64,000 nucleotides of DNA from Williamsia sp. DF01-3 (GCF_023051145.1 NZ_JALKFS010000005.1:4109733-4173732), one strand, 5' to 3'. Shown: positions 16,500 to 26,387, numbered from the stretch's first letter. The notes: generated from the letters alone by a model not told the origin. Program-made: numbers and translations.

Positions 16500-19400
16500 T
16501 CAGGGTCGTTCTCGCTTCTCACGTCTGATGAGGTCGGCCAGTCCGGAGCGGTCGGGCAGGTTCGCGGGTTCGAGCGTGGTGTTCGACCGTACGTAGTGGA
16601 ACGCCGCCCGCACCTTCTCCAGGTCGACGCCGGTGAGTTCCGCCCAGGCCACCCGGTAGGCGGCGAGCTGGACGAACACCGACTTCTCCTGTGCCGCAGT
16701 GGGTCGGGCACCGGTCTTCCAATCCACCACGGTGAAGCCGCCGTCCGGTTCGGAGAACACCGCATCGATCCGGCCCCGGACGATGGTGTCGGCGATGACC
16801 GTCTCGAACGGCACCTCGACCTCGATGGGGTTCCTTGCGGCCCACCGGGACCGGAGGAACTGCTCCCGCAGCACCTCCAGGTCGGCGTCCGAGCCCCCTT
16901 CGGCGTCGGCCGCTCCCGGCAACTCGTCGATGTCGAGCAGTCGGGTGGCGCCGAATCTCCGTTCCACCCAGGCATGGAAGGCGGTGCCGCGGCGGGCCAG
17001 TGGATTGGGTTTGAACGGCAGCGGCCTGCGCAGGCGCCGGGCAAAGGTCTCCTCGTCCTTGTCCAGTTCGACGAGCTGGCTGACCGATAGATGCTGCGGC
17101 ATCGTCACCTCGATGTCGGTGCCGAGGCCACTTTCCCGTTCGGCGAGCAGCACCGCGAGGTCGTTGGCCCAATCGCGGACCTGCGGGTCGTCGGCCGACA
17201 GGTCGGGTTCGGGTTCGGCGCCCATGTCGAAGAGGGCCGGCTCGCCGCGGGCTCGCAACGCGGCGCGCACGAGATCGGCGCCGCGTTCGACACCAGGACG
17301 GCGGGAACCGAGCGGATCAGCGGGCCACGGCACGCCGGCGGTCAACGCCGCCAAGGGATTGTCTGCGTTCTCTTCAGGAGTCGCCGCCCAGCCCGCGATG
17401 GTCAATCCTGGTGCGCCGTCGCTCGAGGTCTCGATCAGCCGAGAAGCGATGTCGTGCAACTCGGTCAAGAAGATCGAGGGTCCACGAGGTTTGTCACCGC
17501 CGTCGGACCAGTGATGCCCCGAGATGACCAATGCCCTCTTGGTCCGCGTCAAAGCCACGTACAGCAATCGCCGATCCTCTTCGAGCTTGCGGTTGCGCAA
17601 AGCGTCCTTGTGGGCCTCGATTGCGTCCTCGAGTTCTTTGCGGTTGTCGAGTTCGGCCAGCTCGAGAGGTGGGAAGCCCTCGGCGCCCAGTGTCTCGGCG
17701 AGGTCGCCCCGCAACTCCGCAGGTAGTTCCCGCGCACTACCGAGCCAGGTCCCGTCGGCCTTTCCACCCGGGAAGATGTTCGTGCACAGATGCGCGATCA
17801 CCACCACGTCCCATTCGAGGCCCTTGGCCGCATGCACGGTGAGGATTTGGACGCGGTCTTCGGCGATCTCGACCTTGCCCGGTTCCAGACCCTTCTCGAT
17901 GTCGGCGGCAGACTCGAGAAAGGCGAGCAGTCCAGGCAGGGTGGCGGCCGACCGCTCGGTGTAGTCGGCCACGTACTCGGCAAAGGCGTCGAGGTGCTCG
18001 CGGCCGGTGATGTTGCCTCGCAGACCCCGTGCCCGGATCTGCGCCTCGACATCGACGCCGATGACCCTCTCCACCTCGGCGACCAACTCGGGTAACGGTT
18101 GTCCCATCCGGGCCCGCAAGATGGTCAGCTGGTGACCGAACGATTTGATCCTGCGGTACCCGTCGGGTGAATACCGTTGCGCCGGACCGGGGTCGGCCAG
18201 TGCATCACCGAGACCGGCTTGATCCACCACCTCGGTCGGCACCGCGGAATCGAGCGCGCTGTCGAGTTCTTCCAGACTCGTCATCGTGCCGGTGACGATG
18301 TTGGTACCGGCAGCGAGGTCCCGCGCACGCGCCCACAGGGCAGCGATGTCACGCGCCCCGAGCCGCCACCGCGGTCCGGTGAGGAGTCGCACGGCAGCCG
18401 TCCCCGCCATGGGATCAGCCATCAGACGGAGCATCGCCACCACGTCCTGGACCTCCGGTACACCCAGCAGGCCGCCGATGCCGACCACTTCCGCCGCGAT
18501 GCCACGATCGGTGAGTTCGGCCGCGAGCGGCGCCGAATCCTCGTTGCGGCGCACCAGGATCGCCACCGTCGGCGGTGGACCCTCGGCACGGTTGTACTCG
18601 TCTTCGATCTGGTCGACGATCCACTCACGCTCCTGCACCACGGTCTCGGTCAGAGCCATGGTGATGGTTCCGGTCGGTGCATCGTCACGCGGCCGCAAGA
18701 TGCTCACCGGCACACCCCGCCGTCGCAGCTCCTCGGACGCGGCGTTGGCCATGTCGAGGGCGTGGCGGGCGTTACGCCAGCTGGTCAGCAGTTCCAGGCG
18801 TTGCGCGGGAGTCCCGTCACTGCAACGGAAATCGGTGGTGAAGCGGGGCAGATTGGCAGCCGACGCGCCGCGCCAGCCATAGATCGACTGGATCGGGTCA
18901 CCGACCGCGGTCACCGCAATCCCGGCGCCCCGTGTCACCCCGGGCGGCGTTCCGAACAGCTCCGACAGCAGCACGCGCTGGGAATGTCCGGTGTCCTGGT
19001 ATTCGTCGAGCAACACCGCGCCGATGGCGGCGCGTTCGGACTCGCCCACCTCCGGGTGACGTGCGACGAGTTGGGCAGCCAGCGACATCTGACTACCGAA
19101 GTCGAGCACGTTCGCCTCGCGCATCGCAGCGCCCAACGCGGCCACCAACGGCATCAACGCGCGCCGCTCATCGATGACGGATTGGATGGACCGGAGCTTC
19201 TGAGGCGGCTCAGGTCGTTGCCTGCCGGTCGGGGGCAGGGTGTCGATGAGCTCGTAGAGCGAGTCGCCCGCGGTGGCGAGCTGGTCGAGGTCCACCAGGT
19301 GCTCGGCGAGCTCGCTGTAGAGCTTCAGTACCGATTCGGTCACGCCGCCAGGGGTTTTGGTGGTCTCGAGGTCATCGGTCCACCCCGCCACCACCGAGAA

Positions 19401-19871
19401 TGCCAGTTGCCACAGTTCGGTTTCGCTGAGCAAGGTGGCCGAGGGTTCCACAGGCAGCAGCAATCCGTAGTCGGCGATCAGCCTGCCGGCGTAGGCGTGG
19501 TAGGTACTCACCTGCGGGTCTGCCGACCGAAGCCGGCCACGCAACGTGCCGTCGGGGTCCCAGTTCTGCATCGCCGGCGATCCCGCGAGCATCGACAACC
19601 GCCGGCGGATGCGCGCGGCGAGTTCTTGGGCGGCCTTTCGGGTGAAGGTCAGGCCCAGCACTGCGTCCGGCTCGACCATACGGTTGGCCACCAGCCACAC
19701 CACACGGGAAGCCATGGTCTCGGTTTTGCCTGCACCCGCGCCGGCGACCACCAGCACGGGCTCCATCGGCGCCTCGATCACCTCGACCTGCTCATCGGTG
19801 GGCGAGGGCAGACCGAGCGCCGCCGACAGGACCCGGGCGGAGATCCTCGTCATCGTTCCGGTGTCAGCCAT
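16500..19871 (-). CDS. adnB: AdnB, motor and nuclease subunit of the AdnAB DNA end-resection complex
   Basis: A 1123-residue protein. The N-terminal UvrD-like motor has Walker A VAGAGAGKTETM (about 42-53), an intact Walker B VLLDEYQDT, motif III VGDPIQSIYGWRGA and motif VI YVALTRTKRA. The C-terminal RecB-family nuclease has GRIDAVFSEPDGGF and the catalytic VDWKTG. AdnAB replaces RecBCD/AddAB in mycobacteria and processes double-strand breaks for recombination. The ATG overlaps the adnA stop by eight bases, so translation is coupled. An in-frame ATG six codons in is an alternative. Confidence 0.95.
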   Translation of the reverse strand: MADTGTMTRISARVLSAALGLPSPTDEQVEVIEAPMEPVLVVAGAGAGKTETMASRVVWLVANRMVEPDAVLGLTFTRKAAQELAARIRRRLSMLAGSPAMQNWDPDGTLRGRLRSADPQVSTYHAYAGRLIADYGLLLPVEPSATLLSETELWQLAFSVVAGWTDDLETTKTPGGVTESVLKLYSELAEHLVDLDQLATAGDSLYELIDTLPPTGRQRPEPPQKLRSIQSVIDERRALMPLVAALGAAMREANVLDFGSQMSLAAQLVARHPEVGESERAAIGAVLLDEYQDTGHSQRVLLSELFGTPPGVTRGAGIAVTAVGDPIQSIYGWRGASAANLPRFTTDFRCSDGTPAQRLELLTSWRNARHALDMANAASEELRRRGVPVSILRPRDDAPTGTITMALTETVVQEREWIVDQIEDEYNRAEGPPPTVAILVRRNEDSAPLAAELTDRGIAAEVVGIGGLLGVPEVQDVVAMLRLMADPMAGTAAVRLLTGPRWRLGARDIAALWARARDLAAGTNIVTGTMTSLEELDSALDSAVPTEVVDQAGLGDALADPGPAQRYSPDGYRRIKSFGHQLTILRARMGQPLPELVAEVERVIGVDVEAQIRARGLRGNITGREHLDAFAEYVADYTERSAATLPGLLAFLESAADIEKGLEPGKVEIAEDRVQILTVHAAKGLEWDVVVIAHLCTNIFPGGKADGTWLGSARELPAELRGDLAETLGAEGFPPLELAELDNRKELEDAIEAHKDALRNRKLEEDRRLLYVALTRTKRALVISGHHWSDGGDKPRGPSIFLTELHDIASRLIETSSDGAPGLTIAGWAATPEENADNPLAALTAGVPWPADPLGSRRPGVERGADLVRAALRARGEPALFDMGAEPEPDLSADDPQVRDWANDLAVLLAERESGLGTDIEVTMPQHLSVSQLVELDKDEETFARRLRRPLPFKPNPLARRGTAFHAWVERRFGATRLLDIDELPGAADAEGGSDADLEVLREQFLRSRWAARNPIEVEVPFETVIADTIVRGRIDAVFSEPDGGFTVVDWKTGARPTAAQEKSVFVQLAAYRVAWAELTGVDLEKVRAAFHYVRSNTTLEPANLPDRSGLADLIRREKRERP

Positions 19872-22800
19872 CGGTCACGGTCCTGCCGTCGAGTTGGGCC
19901 GGACAGCTCGCGGTGAGTGGACAGTGCCCGCATCCGTCGTTCACGGTGGCCACGAACTGCGGCCCGATACTGCGGTGGGCGGCCGCCCGCACCACGGCGA
20001 GCCACTGCTCCACCTGCTCTTCCGACAGGGGCGGCTGATCACGTTGCGCCGCACCGGTTTTGTTGTTCGAGTTGTTGACGTAGACGAGCGATCCACCACC
20101 TGGCTCGACCGGTCCGACAGCCTGCACACCACCGAGCCGCAACGCGAGCTGATAGGTGGCCAGCTGCGCGTGCTCCTGGGCGGCCTGCACCGACAGCGTG
20201 GTCTTGCCGGTCTTCACATCCACCACCACCGGGCGTCCGGCGCTGTCCTGTTCGAGCCGGTCGATGCGCCCGCGTAGCCGCACCTCGGGCATGTCGACGG
20301 TCTCGCCGTCGGCGTCCTGGACCGAGGCGGGTTCGATTCGCGCATCCACGTCCACCTCGACTCCCACCTCGGTGAGCGTCTCGCGGGACACCTTCAGCCA
20401 GCGCTGGAAGTTGGTGAGCATCTCCTCGGTGCGTTCGAGTTCGCGGCGCGAGAACCACGGTGCCCCGACATCCACCTGGTCCCAGACCCGCCGCAGTGCA
20501 GCAGTGACATCGTCGGGTGGGATCTCTCCGGCGACGGCCTGCACAAGTGTGTGGACAAGCGTTCCGGCGACGGCCGGACGTGAATCGCCGTCGCGGCCGC
20601 CGTACCGCTCCAGCATCCAGCGCAGCGAGCAGGTTCCCAGCGCCTCCACACTGGACGGCGAAAGGGTCAGCGGCCCAGCCGACTCCGACCACAGAGGGAT
20701 CTCCGAACTGGGAGCAGCGAGGCCGTACCACTGGTCGGGATGCGCACCCGGAACACCGGCATCGGCGAGCTCGGCGAGCATGTCTGCGGCGGCTTTCGCC
20801 CGTTCCGTAGGCGTAGCGGTGGCTGCGCACACCTCGGCGCGCAACTCGGCGACCAGCGACGACAGCGACAGCACCCGTCGCAGACCTGGCTCCACCGGGA
20901 GCTCCAGTTCGATCTCATCGTCGTCCACGGCGCCCTTCTCGACGATCGCGGCCAATTCGCCGATGAACCGTGAGGGCGCGGCATCTCCGCTCCCGTCGTC
21001 GACAGCACTGACCATCAGTCGATCGCGGGCCCGTGTGCATGCCACCAGCAGCAGTCGACGCTCCTCGGCGAGAGCCATCGCGGTGCGCGAGATGGTGTCC
21101 AGCGCATCGGCGTCCACGCCATCGAGAAGATCAACCAACTGTCCGGTACCGAGGATGCTCCCCCGGCTGCGCAGGCTCGGCCACAAACCGTCCTGAACAC
21201 CCGCGACCGCCACGACGTCCCATTCGCGACCGGTGGCCGCATGGGCGGACAACACCGTGACGGCGTCCGATGAAGCCTGCGCCATGCGGGATTCGGTGGG
21301 GATCTGCAACGCGCCGAGATAATCCAGGAACCCACCGAGTGTCGCGGCAGGCAGGCTGTCGGTGAAGCTCGCCGCGGCGTCGAACAGCGCCACCATCGCA
21401 TCGAGGTCCCGATCGGCCTGCGCACCACCGGGTCCGTGGTCGCGGCGCATCACCTGATTCGACCATCGCGGGCCGAGTCCGGTGGCCTGCCATGCCTCCC
21501 AGAGGATCTCCTCGATACCGCGGCGGTTCTCGTACGCCACGCGAGCTGCGCCGATGACCGCGAGAACCCTTGCCAGCGGCTGCTTCTCGGCGTCGGTCAG
21601 CCCGTCGAGGTAGTGGTCGACATGGATGGGGTCATGCTCGACTCGAACCCGGTGGCCGGTGACCAGTTCGGCGATGACCGACGCGGAGTCGCGGTCTCCG
21701 CCGGATTCGGTCTCGATACGACGCAGTCCACGCCGTAGCCGCCGCAGCGCAGCCGGGTCGGCTCCTCCGATGGGTCCAGCGAGCAGTTCGAGCGCTTCCT
21801 CCGGCTCCAGCGGTTCCGACACCGCGCGCAGGGCCAGCAGCATCGCAGCCACCGAGCGTTGACGCGCGAGTGGGATCTCGCTGGCCGGTGTCATCACCGG
21901 CACACCGGCCGAGCGCAGCGCGCGCCGCAGCGGCGCCATCGCGCGGGGCACCGATCGGACGATGACCGCCATCTCCGACCACGGGACATCGTCGTAGAGG
22001 TGCGCCCGGCGCATCATGTCGGCGATGGCCGTGGCCTCTTTGGCGGCCGATCCGTAGATCTTGACCACGGGCACCGGCCCACCCCGGTCGGCGGCCTCGG
22101 CCCGGCGCCGACGGGGACCCGGGAGCCGCGCGGCGATCGCCGCGCCCAGGTCGCTGATGGGCTTACTCGACCGGAAGTTGTTGTCGAGCAGAATATCTCG
22201 CTCCGGGTCGTCGAGTTCGTCGAGAAACCGCGAACTGGCCCCACGAAAACCGTAGATCGCCTGGTCACCATCTCCGGCGACCACCGTCTGGTGTGTTCCC
22301 GCCCCGATCAGCTCGACCAGGGTGGCGGCCTGCGGATCGAGGTGCTGAGCGTCGTCCACCAGCAGATACCGCACCCGCGCTCGCTCGCGCCGCAGGAGAT
22401 CGGGGTCGGTCGCGAATGCTGTGAGAGCAGAGCCCACCAGCTCTGCGGCGTCGACTGCGGGCGCGGTCGCCTGAGGTGCCTCCAGCCCGACCGCCCCCCG
22501 CAGCAGACCGCTCTGCTCGTACTGACGGTAGGCCTTGCCGACCGCCTCCCACTCCGGGCGCTTGTGCCTGCGGCCCAGCGCCATCAGGTCCTCGGGCCCC
22601 ACACCGCGTTCGGCGGCCCGCATCATCATGTCCCGCAATGCCTGCGCAAATCCGTTGGTACCCAGAGCCGGCCGCAAACGCGGCGGCCAGTAGCCGGCAC
22701 CGTCCTCGATGTCGCCGGCCAGGAGTTCCCGTAACACCGCATCCTGCTCGGCGCCGGTGATCAGGCGCGGCGGCGGATTGTCGTGTGCCGCCGCCTGCAG

Positions 22801-23184
22801 GCGAAGCACCGCAAACGCATAGGAGTGCACGGTGCGAACGATCGGCTCGCGGGTGGCTCGCGGAGCGCGGCCCGCTCCCCCGGCGCGCTGAGCCAGCAGT
22901 CGCGCGGTGATCTGCTCGCGCAACTCGGTGGCTGCCCGTCGCCCGGCGGCCAGGACCAGCAGCGACTCCGGATCGATCGCCGGGTCGGCGAGACGGGCCA
23001 CCGCGACGTCGACGATCAGTGACGTCTTTCCCGCGCCCGGGCCTCCGTGGACCCGCAGTGGGCGGAAACCCGGTGACGCGGCGCCGCCGGGACGGTCGAT
23101 CAACGACTGCACCCGTTCTGGCCAGGTACGAGGTTCCGCCGGAGGGATGGGCGCCGACACCAGTCGCGTCGTCATGGCTGGCAC
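19864..23184 (-). CDS. adnA: AdnA, nuclease and Fe-S subunit of AdnAB
   Basis: A 1106-residue helicase-nuclease. Walker A is intact (GGPGAGKTSLIVD) but Walker B reads LLVDDAQHLDP instead of DExxQ, a degenerate motor as known for AdnA. The C-terminal nuclease has RLRGRIDRLEQD and VVDVKTGKT. Four cysteines positioned to bind an Fe-S cluster flank it: one in LGTCSLRW and three in CGHCPLTASC. A GTG with AAGGAG five bases upstream is chosen; an ATG 17 codons earlier lacks a ribosome site. First gene of the adnA-adnB operon and divergent from lipV. Confidence 0.93.
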   Translation of the reverse strand: MPAMTTRLVSAPIPPAEPRTWPERVQSLIDRPGGAASPGFRPLRVHGGPGAGKTSLIVDVAVARLADPAIDPESLLVLAAGRRAATELREQITARLLAQRAGGAGRAPRATREPIVRTVHSYAFAVLRLQAAAHDNPPPRLITGAEQDAVLRELLAGDIEDGAGYWPPRLRPALGTNGFAQALRDMMMRAAERGVGPEDLMALGRRHKRPEWEAVGKAYRQYEQSGLLRGAVGLEAPQATAPAVDAAELVGSALTAFATDPDLLRRERARVRYLLVDDAQHLDPQAATLVELIGAGTHQTVVAGDGDQAIYGFRGASSRFLDELDDPERDILLDNNFRSSKPISDLGAAIAARLPGPRRRRAEAADRGGPVPVVKIYGSAAKEATAIADMMRRAHLYDDVPWSEMAVIVRSVPRAMAPLRRALRSAGVPVMTPASEIPLARQRSVAAMLLALRAVSEPLEPEEALELLAGPIGGADPAALRRLRRGLRRIETESGGDRDSASVIAELVTGHRVRVEHDPIHVDHYLDGLTDAEKQPLARVLAVIGAARVAYENRRGIEEILWEAWQATGLGPRWSNQVMRRDHGPGGAQADRDLDAMVALFDAAASFTDSLPAATLGGFLDYLGALQIPTESRMAQASSDAVTVLSAHAATGREWDVVAVAGVQDGLWPSLRSRGSILGTGQLVDLLDGVDADALDTISRTAMALAEERRLLLVACTRARDRLMVSAVDDGSGDAAPSRFIGELAAIVEKGAVDDDEIELELPVEPGLRRVLSLSSLVAELRAEVCAATATPTERAKAAADMLAELADAGVPGAHPDQWYGLAAPSSEIPLWSESAGPLTLSPSSVEALGTCSLRWMLERYGGRDGDSRPAVAGTLVHTLVQAVAGEIPPDDVTAALRRVWDQVDVGAPWFSRRELERTEEMLTNFQRWLKVSRETLTEVGVEVDVDARIEPASVQDADGETVDMPEVRLRGRIDRLEQDSAGRPVVVDVKTGKTTLSVQAAQEHAQLATYQLALRLGGVQAVGPVEPGGGSLVYVNNSNNKTGAAQRDQPPLSEEQVEQWLAVVRAAAHRSIGPQFVATVNDGCGHCPLTASCPAQLDGRTVTDG

Positions 23185-23312
23185 ACGGTCTCCTTCCTCT
23201 GGTTCCTCCACGATGGTGTCACGGGTGACCGACATGTCGACCGCGCCACCATCGCCCGGCCGCGCCCGGGTCGGTACTGCGTGCCCGACCGCGGTCGGGC
23301 ACGATTGGCCTC

Positions 23313-24104
23313 ATGGCTGGTTTGAACGTGGAACTGTACGGCCCCGCAGACGGCGACCCCGTCCTCGCATTGCATGGTGTCACCGGCCACGGCAAGCGGT
23401 GGGCGGACCTCGCCGCAGCGCTGCCCGACGCCAAGATCATCGCCCCTGACCTGCTCGGACACGGATTCTCGACCTGGGAACCGCCGTGGTCCATCGACGC
23501 ACACGTGGCTGCCCTGGCCGACGTGGTCGAGGCCCACGCGTCGTCCCCTGTGGTCCTGGTGGGTCATTCCTTCGGCGGAGCTCTTGCCCTACATCTGTCA
23601 CGACTGGTCCCCGATCACATCCGGTCGCTGGTGTTGCTCGACCCGGCCATCGGCCTCGAACCCGCCCGGCTCATGGACATCGCCACCAGCTACATCACCC
23701 ATCACGACTACCCAGATGAGGCAGCCGCACGTGCGGAGAAGCTGGGAGAGTCGTGGGCCGAACTACCTCCGGAACTGCTGGATCGAGAGGTCGCCGACCA
23801 CCTGACCACAGCAGGTGACCGGATGAGCTGGCGCGTCCACCCGGGAACCGTGGTCACCACATGGAGCGAATTGGCCCGTCCCTTTGTGCTACCCCCACCA
23901 CACATGCCGGTCGATCTGGTTCAGGCCCTACGCGTGCAACCGCCGTACGTCACCGCCGATCTACTCGAAGCGCTTGCGGCACAACAGGGAGACCTCTTCT
24001 CGCTGTACGAGGAGGACTGCGACCACATGGTTCCCTTCGCCCGCCCCGAACTGACCGCGCGCCTGGTCGCGGACGCCCTGGCGCGTGCACGAACCGAGAG
24101 CTGA
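23313..24104 (+). CDS. lipV: Alpha/beta hydrolase, lipase LipV-like
   Basis: A 263-residue alpha/beta hydrolase with oxyanion HG in LALHGVTGHGKRW, the nucleophile elbow GHSFGG (Ser about 83), a short helical cap and a C-terminal histidine in DCDHMVPFARPE. No signal peptide is visible, so it is probably cytoplasmic. M. tuberculosis LipV (Rv3203), at the same position, is an esterase of short to medium chains. The stop overlaps the start of the next gene by one base (TGATG). Confidence 0.82.
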   Translation: MAGLNVELYGPADGDPVLALHGVTGHGKRWADLAAALPDAKIIAPDLLGHGFSTWEPPWSIDAHVAALADVVEAHASSPVVLVGHSFGGALALHLSRLVPDHIRSLVLLDPAIGLEPARLMDIATSYITHHDYPDEAAARAEKLGESWAELPPELLDREVADHLTTAGDRMSWRVHPGTVVTTWSELARPFVLPPPHMPVDLVQALRVQPPYVTADLLEALAAQQGDLFSLYEEDCDHMVPFARPELTARLVADALARARTES

Positions 24105-24403
24105 TGGCGAAGATCACCGACGATCAGGTCGAACGCGTACGGGAGATCGTGGCCTCGGTACCTGCCGGGAAGGTGACCACCTACGGTGACGTGGCAGCGG
24201 CCGCGGGTCTGTCGAGCCCCCGCATCGTCGGATGGATCATGCGAACCGACTCGGCTGATCTACCGTGGCACCGCGTGATCAGTGCCGCCGGGACGCCGGC
24301 TCCGCACCTGCGTGACCGCCAGCTCGAAAACCTTCGCGCCGAGGGTGTTCCGGTGTTCGACGGCAGAGTCGACATGAAGGTCGCCCGAGCCGACCTCGCC
24401 TGA
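24104..24403 (+). CDS. Alkyltransferase-like (ATL) DNA-binding protein of the MGMT family
   Basis: A 99-residue protein with the DNA-binding half of O6-alkylguanine transferase: ASVPAGKVTTYGDVAAAAG, GWIMRTDS and the active-site strand LPWHRVISAAG. The catalytic Cys of PCHRV is replaced by Trp (PWHRV). This defines ATL proteins, which bind alkylated guanine and hand it to nucleotide excision repair without transferring the alkyl group (established for Atl1 and YbaZ). Coupled to lipV by a one-base overlap. The last gene before the nitrate locus; a compound palindrome follows. Confidence 0.88.
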   Translation: MAKITDDQVERVREIVASVPAGKVTTYGDVAAAAGLSSPRIVGWIMRTDSADLPWHRVISAAGTPAPHLRDRQLENLRAEGVPVFDGRVDMKVARADLA

Positions 24404-24411
24404 CCCTCCCC

Positions 24412-24492
24412 ACCACAAATTCGCGCCACCTCGCGAGGTTCGCGCCGGTTGTAGCCGGCGCGAATGTCGGGAGGTGGCGCGAACTTTGTGGT
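24412..24492. repeat. Nested long inverted repeat at a convergent junction
   Basis: The outer arms, 24412-24432 and 24471-24492, are complementary over 21 bases with one bulge (core TTCGCGCCACCTC / GAGGTGGCGCGAA). The 38-base interior forms a second stem (TTCGCGCCGG / CCGGCGCGAA). It lies between the ATL gene and the convergent chelatase gene. It may act as a bidirectional terminator or be a mobile miniature repeat; compare 50243-50303 and 60590-60668. Confidence 0.8.
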
Positions 24493-24502
24493 TGGAAGGT
24501 GC

Positions 24503-25207
24503 TCAGAGACCGGCGGCGACCGCGGGGCGCACCGACCTCATCCGGCGCACGACCAGGTCGACGACACGCGGGTCGGTACCCAGAGGCTGAGCCACACCAT
24601 CAGCGCCGGCGTCGTGGAGCCGATCGTGAAACAGCCCATGCGCCAACAGATATGAGGCGATGAACACCCGACGCCCGGTGCGAGCCCTGGTGTCGGCGAC
24701 GACGTCCGCGATGCGCGGCTGGGCAGTGGCCACATACCCGACCGGCACCGGCTCACCGATCATCGTGCCCAGCAGGTTGGCGGCACGCCGGACCTGGCCG
24801 AGCGCGAACAGATCGGATGACCCCGCCGCGGCGAGAACAACGGAATCACCTCGGCGCCAACCACTTTCGGACAGACGCAACGCCAAGACCCGCGCCAGTT
24901 CGGGATCGGGACCCAGCGACCGCGAGACCGAGACGCCCTGATGGCCGCTGGCCTCGATGTGCTCGGGAAGATCTTTGCGAACGTGGTAGCCCGAGGCCAG
25001 GAACGCCGGGACGACCACCGCGGGCCCGTCGATCCCGCGCAGCACCTCTGACGGCGAAGGCCCGAGTACGTCGACGAACGCAACGCGCGTACTACCGATC
25101 TGGGCCGAGACCTTGTCCGCGAGGTCCGCGATCATCGATACGCCGTGTTCGGAGCGGGTCCCATGTGCGACCAGGATGGGTTGCGCGTCGATTCCCTTGA
25201 TTCTCAT
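24503..25207 (-). CDS. Sirohydrochlorin chelatase (CbiX/SirB type)
   Basis: A 234-residue protein of the CbiX/SirB fold, with the N-terminal metal-site signature PILVAHGTRSEHG and a second-half SYLLAHGLFHDRLHDAGAD, showing the two-repeat structure. It inserts iron into sirohydrochlorin to give siroheme, the cofactor of NirB encoded upstream. The start overlaps the stop of the HemD-like gene by four bases (ATGA-type), making this the last gene of the nitrate operon. A cobalt-chelating role cannot be excluded from sequence alone. Confidence 0.88.
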   Translation of the reverse strand: MRIKGIDAQPILVAHGTRSEHGVSMIADLADKVSAQIGSTRVAFVDVLGPSPSEVLRGIDGPAVVVPAFLASGYHVRKDLPEHIEASGHQGVSVSRSLGPDPELARVLALRLSESGWRRGDSVVLAAAGSSDLFALGQVRRAANLLGTMIGEPVPVGYVATAQPRIADVVADTRARTGRRVFIASYLLAHGLFHDRLHDAGADGVAQPLGTDPRVVDLVVRRMRSVRPAVAAGL

Positions 25208-26373
25208 GCGTTTTCCCCTTCCTCGTACTCGACGTCGACAGAGAGGCGGTAGCCACGTTTGACAACGGTCTGGATCATCCGGGGGTCACCGAGGCCCGCT
25301 CGCAGGCGTGCCATGGCGGTCTCCACCGCGTGGGTGTCGCCGCCGCCTCCGGGGAGTTCGGTGAGCAGCGCATGCCGTGACACCACCCTGCCGGGGCGGC
25401 GCGCCAGCGCTTTGAGCAAGGTCAGACCTGCCGGCGACAGCGGCCGGAGCTCGCCGTCGACCATCACCGAGCGGCTGCGGATCGACATGTCGTGACCGGC
25501 GACGCGCAGAGTCGGCACCCGGCGGGGCAACTCTTCGGCGATGTGACGGGCGAGAGCACCGAGGCGAAAGCGATTCGGCCGCGAGGTGGGCACCCGCAAC
25601 GCCGCGAGCGGGCCGGCCGTGACCGACCCCACACACATGACGTGGACGTCGGTTCGCAGAGCGTCCAGAAGCGCGTCGAGCCGCCCCGTGTCCTGAGCCC
25701 GACCGAGCATCGATGCGACGGCCGGAGCGCTGGTGAACGACACCGCGTCCATCTCGCCACCCACGATGGCCGAGATCATCTGGTCCATCGCAGTAGTGTC
25801 CTGCGGCGGTAGCCATCGGTAGACCGGGATTGGCAGCACCTCTGCACCCGCCTCGCGCAACACCTCGCAGAAGTCGGGCAGTGGCTCCCACTCGGTGGTG
25901 GCGCCGTGCAGCTGCACGCCCACCCGGGTGCCTTCGACACCCTCGTCGAGCAGGTGCTCGAGAACTTCACTCGATGATTCGTTGGGTGGCGACCATTCCT
26001 CGCGCAACCCGGCGGCGCGGATCGCGCCCTTTGCTTTCGGCCCGCGCGCCAGCAGCCGGGTGGGTTCGAGGGCGGCGACCAATCGCTCCGCAACACCCCA
26101 GTCCTCGGCCGCCTCCATCCACCCGCGGAACCCGATACCGGTTGTGGCGACGACGATCTCCGGCGCGTTGACGATGATCTGGTCGGTGACCGACCGCAAC
26201 TCTGCGTCGTCGGCCAGCGGGATGATCTCGATCGCCGGGGCGTGCTCCACCTGCGCGCCGCGTCGTTCCAGCAACGCGGCGAACTCGTTGGCCCGCCTGG
26301 CCGCGGTGATGCCGATCGTGAATCCGGTCAATGGACCGGATTCGCAGTCGGCGATTCGATCACCCGCTTTCAC
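25204..26373 (-). CDS. HemD-like uroporphyrinogen-III synthase fused to an OmpR-type DNA-binding domain
   Basis: A 389-residue two-domain protein. Residues about 1-260 are HemD-like (GFTIGITAARRANEFAALLERRG, ATTGIGFRGWMEA, VSFTSAPAVASMLG). Residues about 295-385 are a winged helix of the OmpR/PhoB C-terminal type (LRPLSPAGLTLLKALARRPGRVVSRHALL, ending VKRGYRLSVDVEYEEG). Such fusions sit in actinobacterial nitrite-reductase loci and may both supply siroheme precursor and regulate the operon. The GTG start has AGGAGG four bases upstream. It lies 14 bp after nirD and overlaps the chelatase gene by four. Confidence 0.85.
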   Translation of the reverse strand: MKAGDRIADCESGPLTGFTIGITAARRANEFAALLERRGAQVEHAPAIEIIPLADDAELRSVTDQIIVNAPEIVVATTGIGFRGWMEAAEDWGVAERLVAALEPTRLLARGPKAKGAIRAAGLREEWSPPNESSSEVLEHLLDEGVEGTRVGVQLHGATTEWEPLPDFCEVLREAGAEVLPIPVYRWLPPQDTTAMDQMISAIVGGEMDAVSFTSAPAVASMLGRAQDTGRLDALLDALRTDVHVMCVGSVTAGPLAALRVPTSRPNRFRLGALARHIAEELPRRVPTLRVAGHDMSIRSRSVMVDGELRPLSPAGLTLLKALARRPGRVVSRHALLTELPGGGGDTHAVETAMARLRAGLGDPRMIQTVVKRGYRLSVDVEYEEGENA

Positions 26374-26387
26374 TAGACCTCCATGTC

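Noticed and set aside
18177-19916. 579-codon open frame opposite adnB
   Set aside because: Lies wholly antisense to a gene with clear helicase motifs. No domain; composition of a shadow frame.
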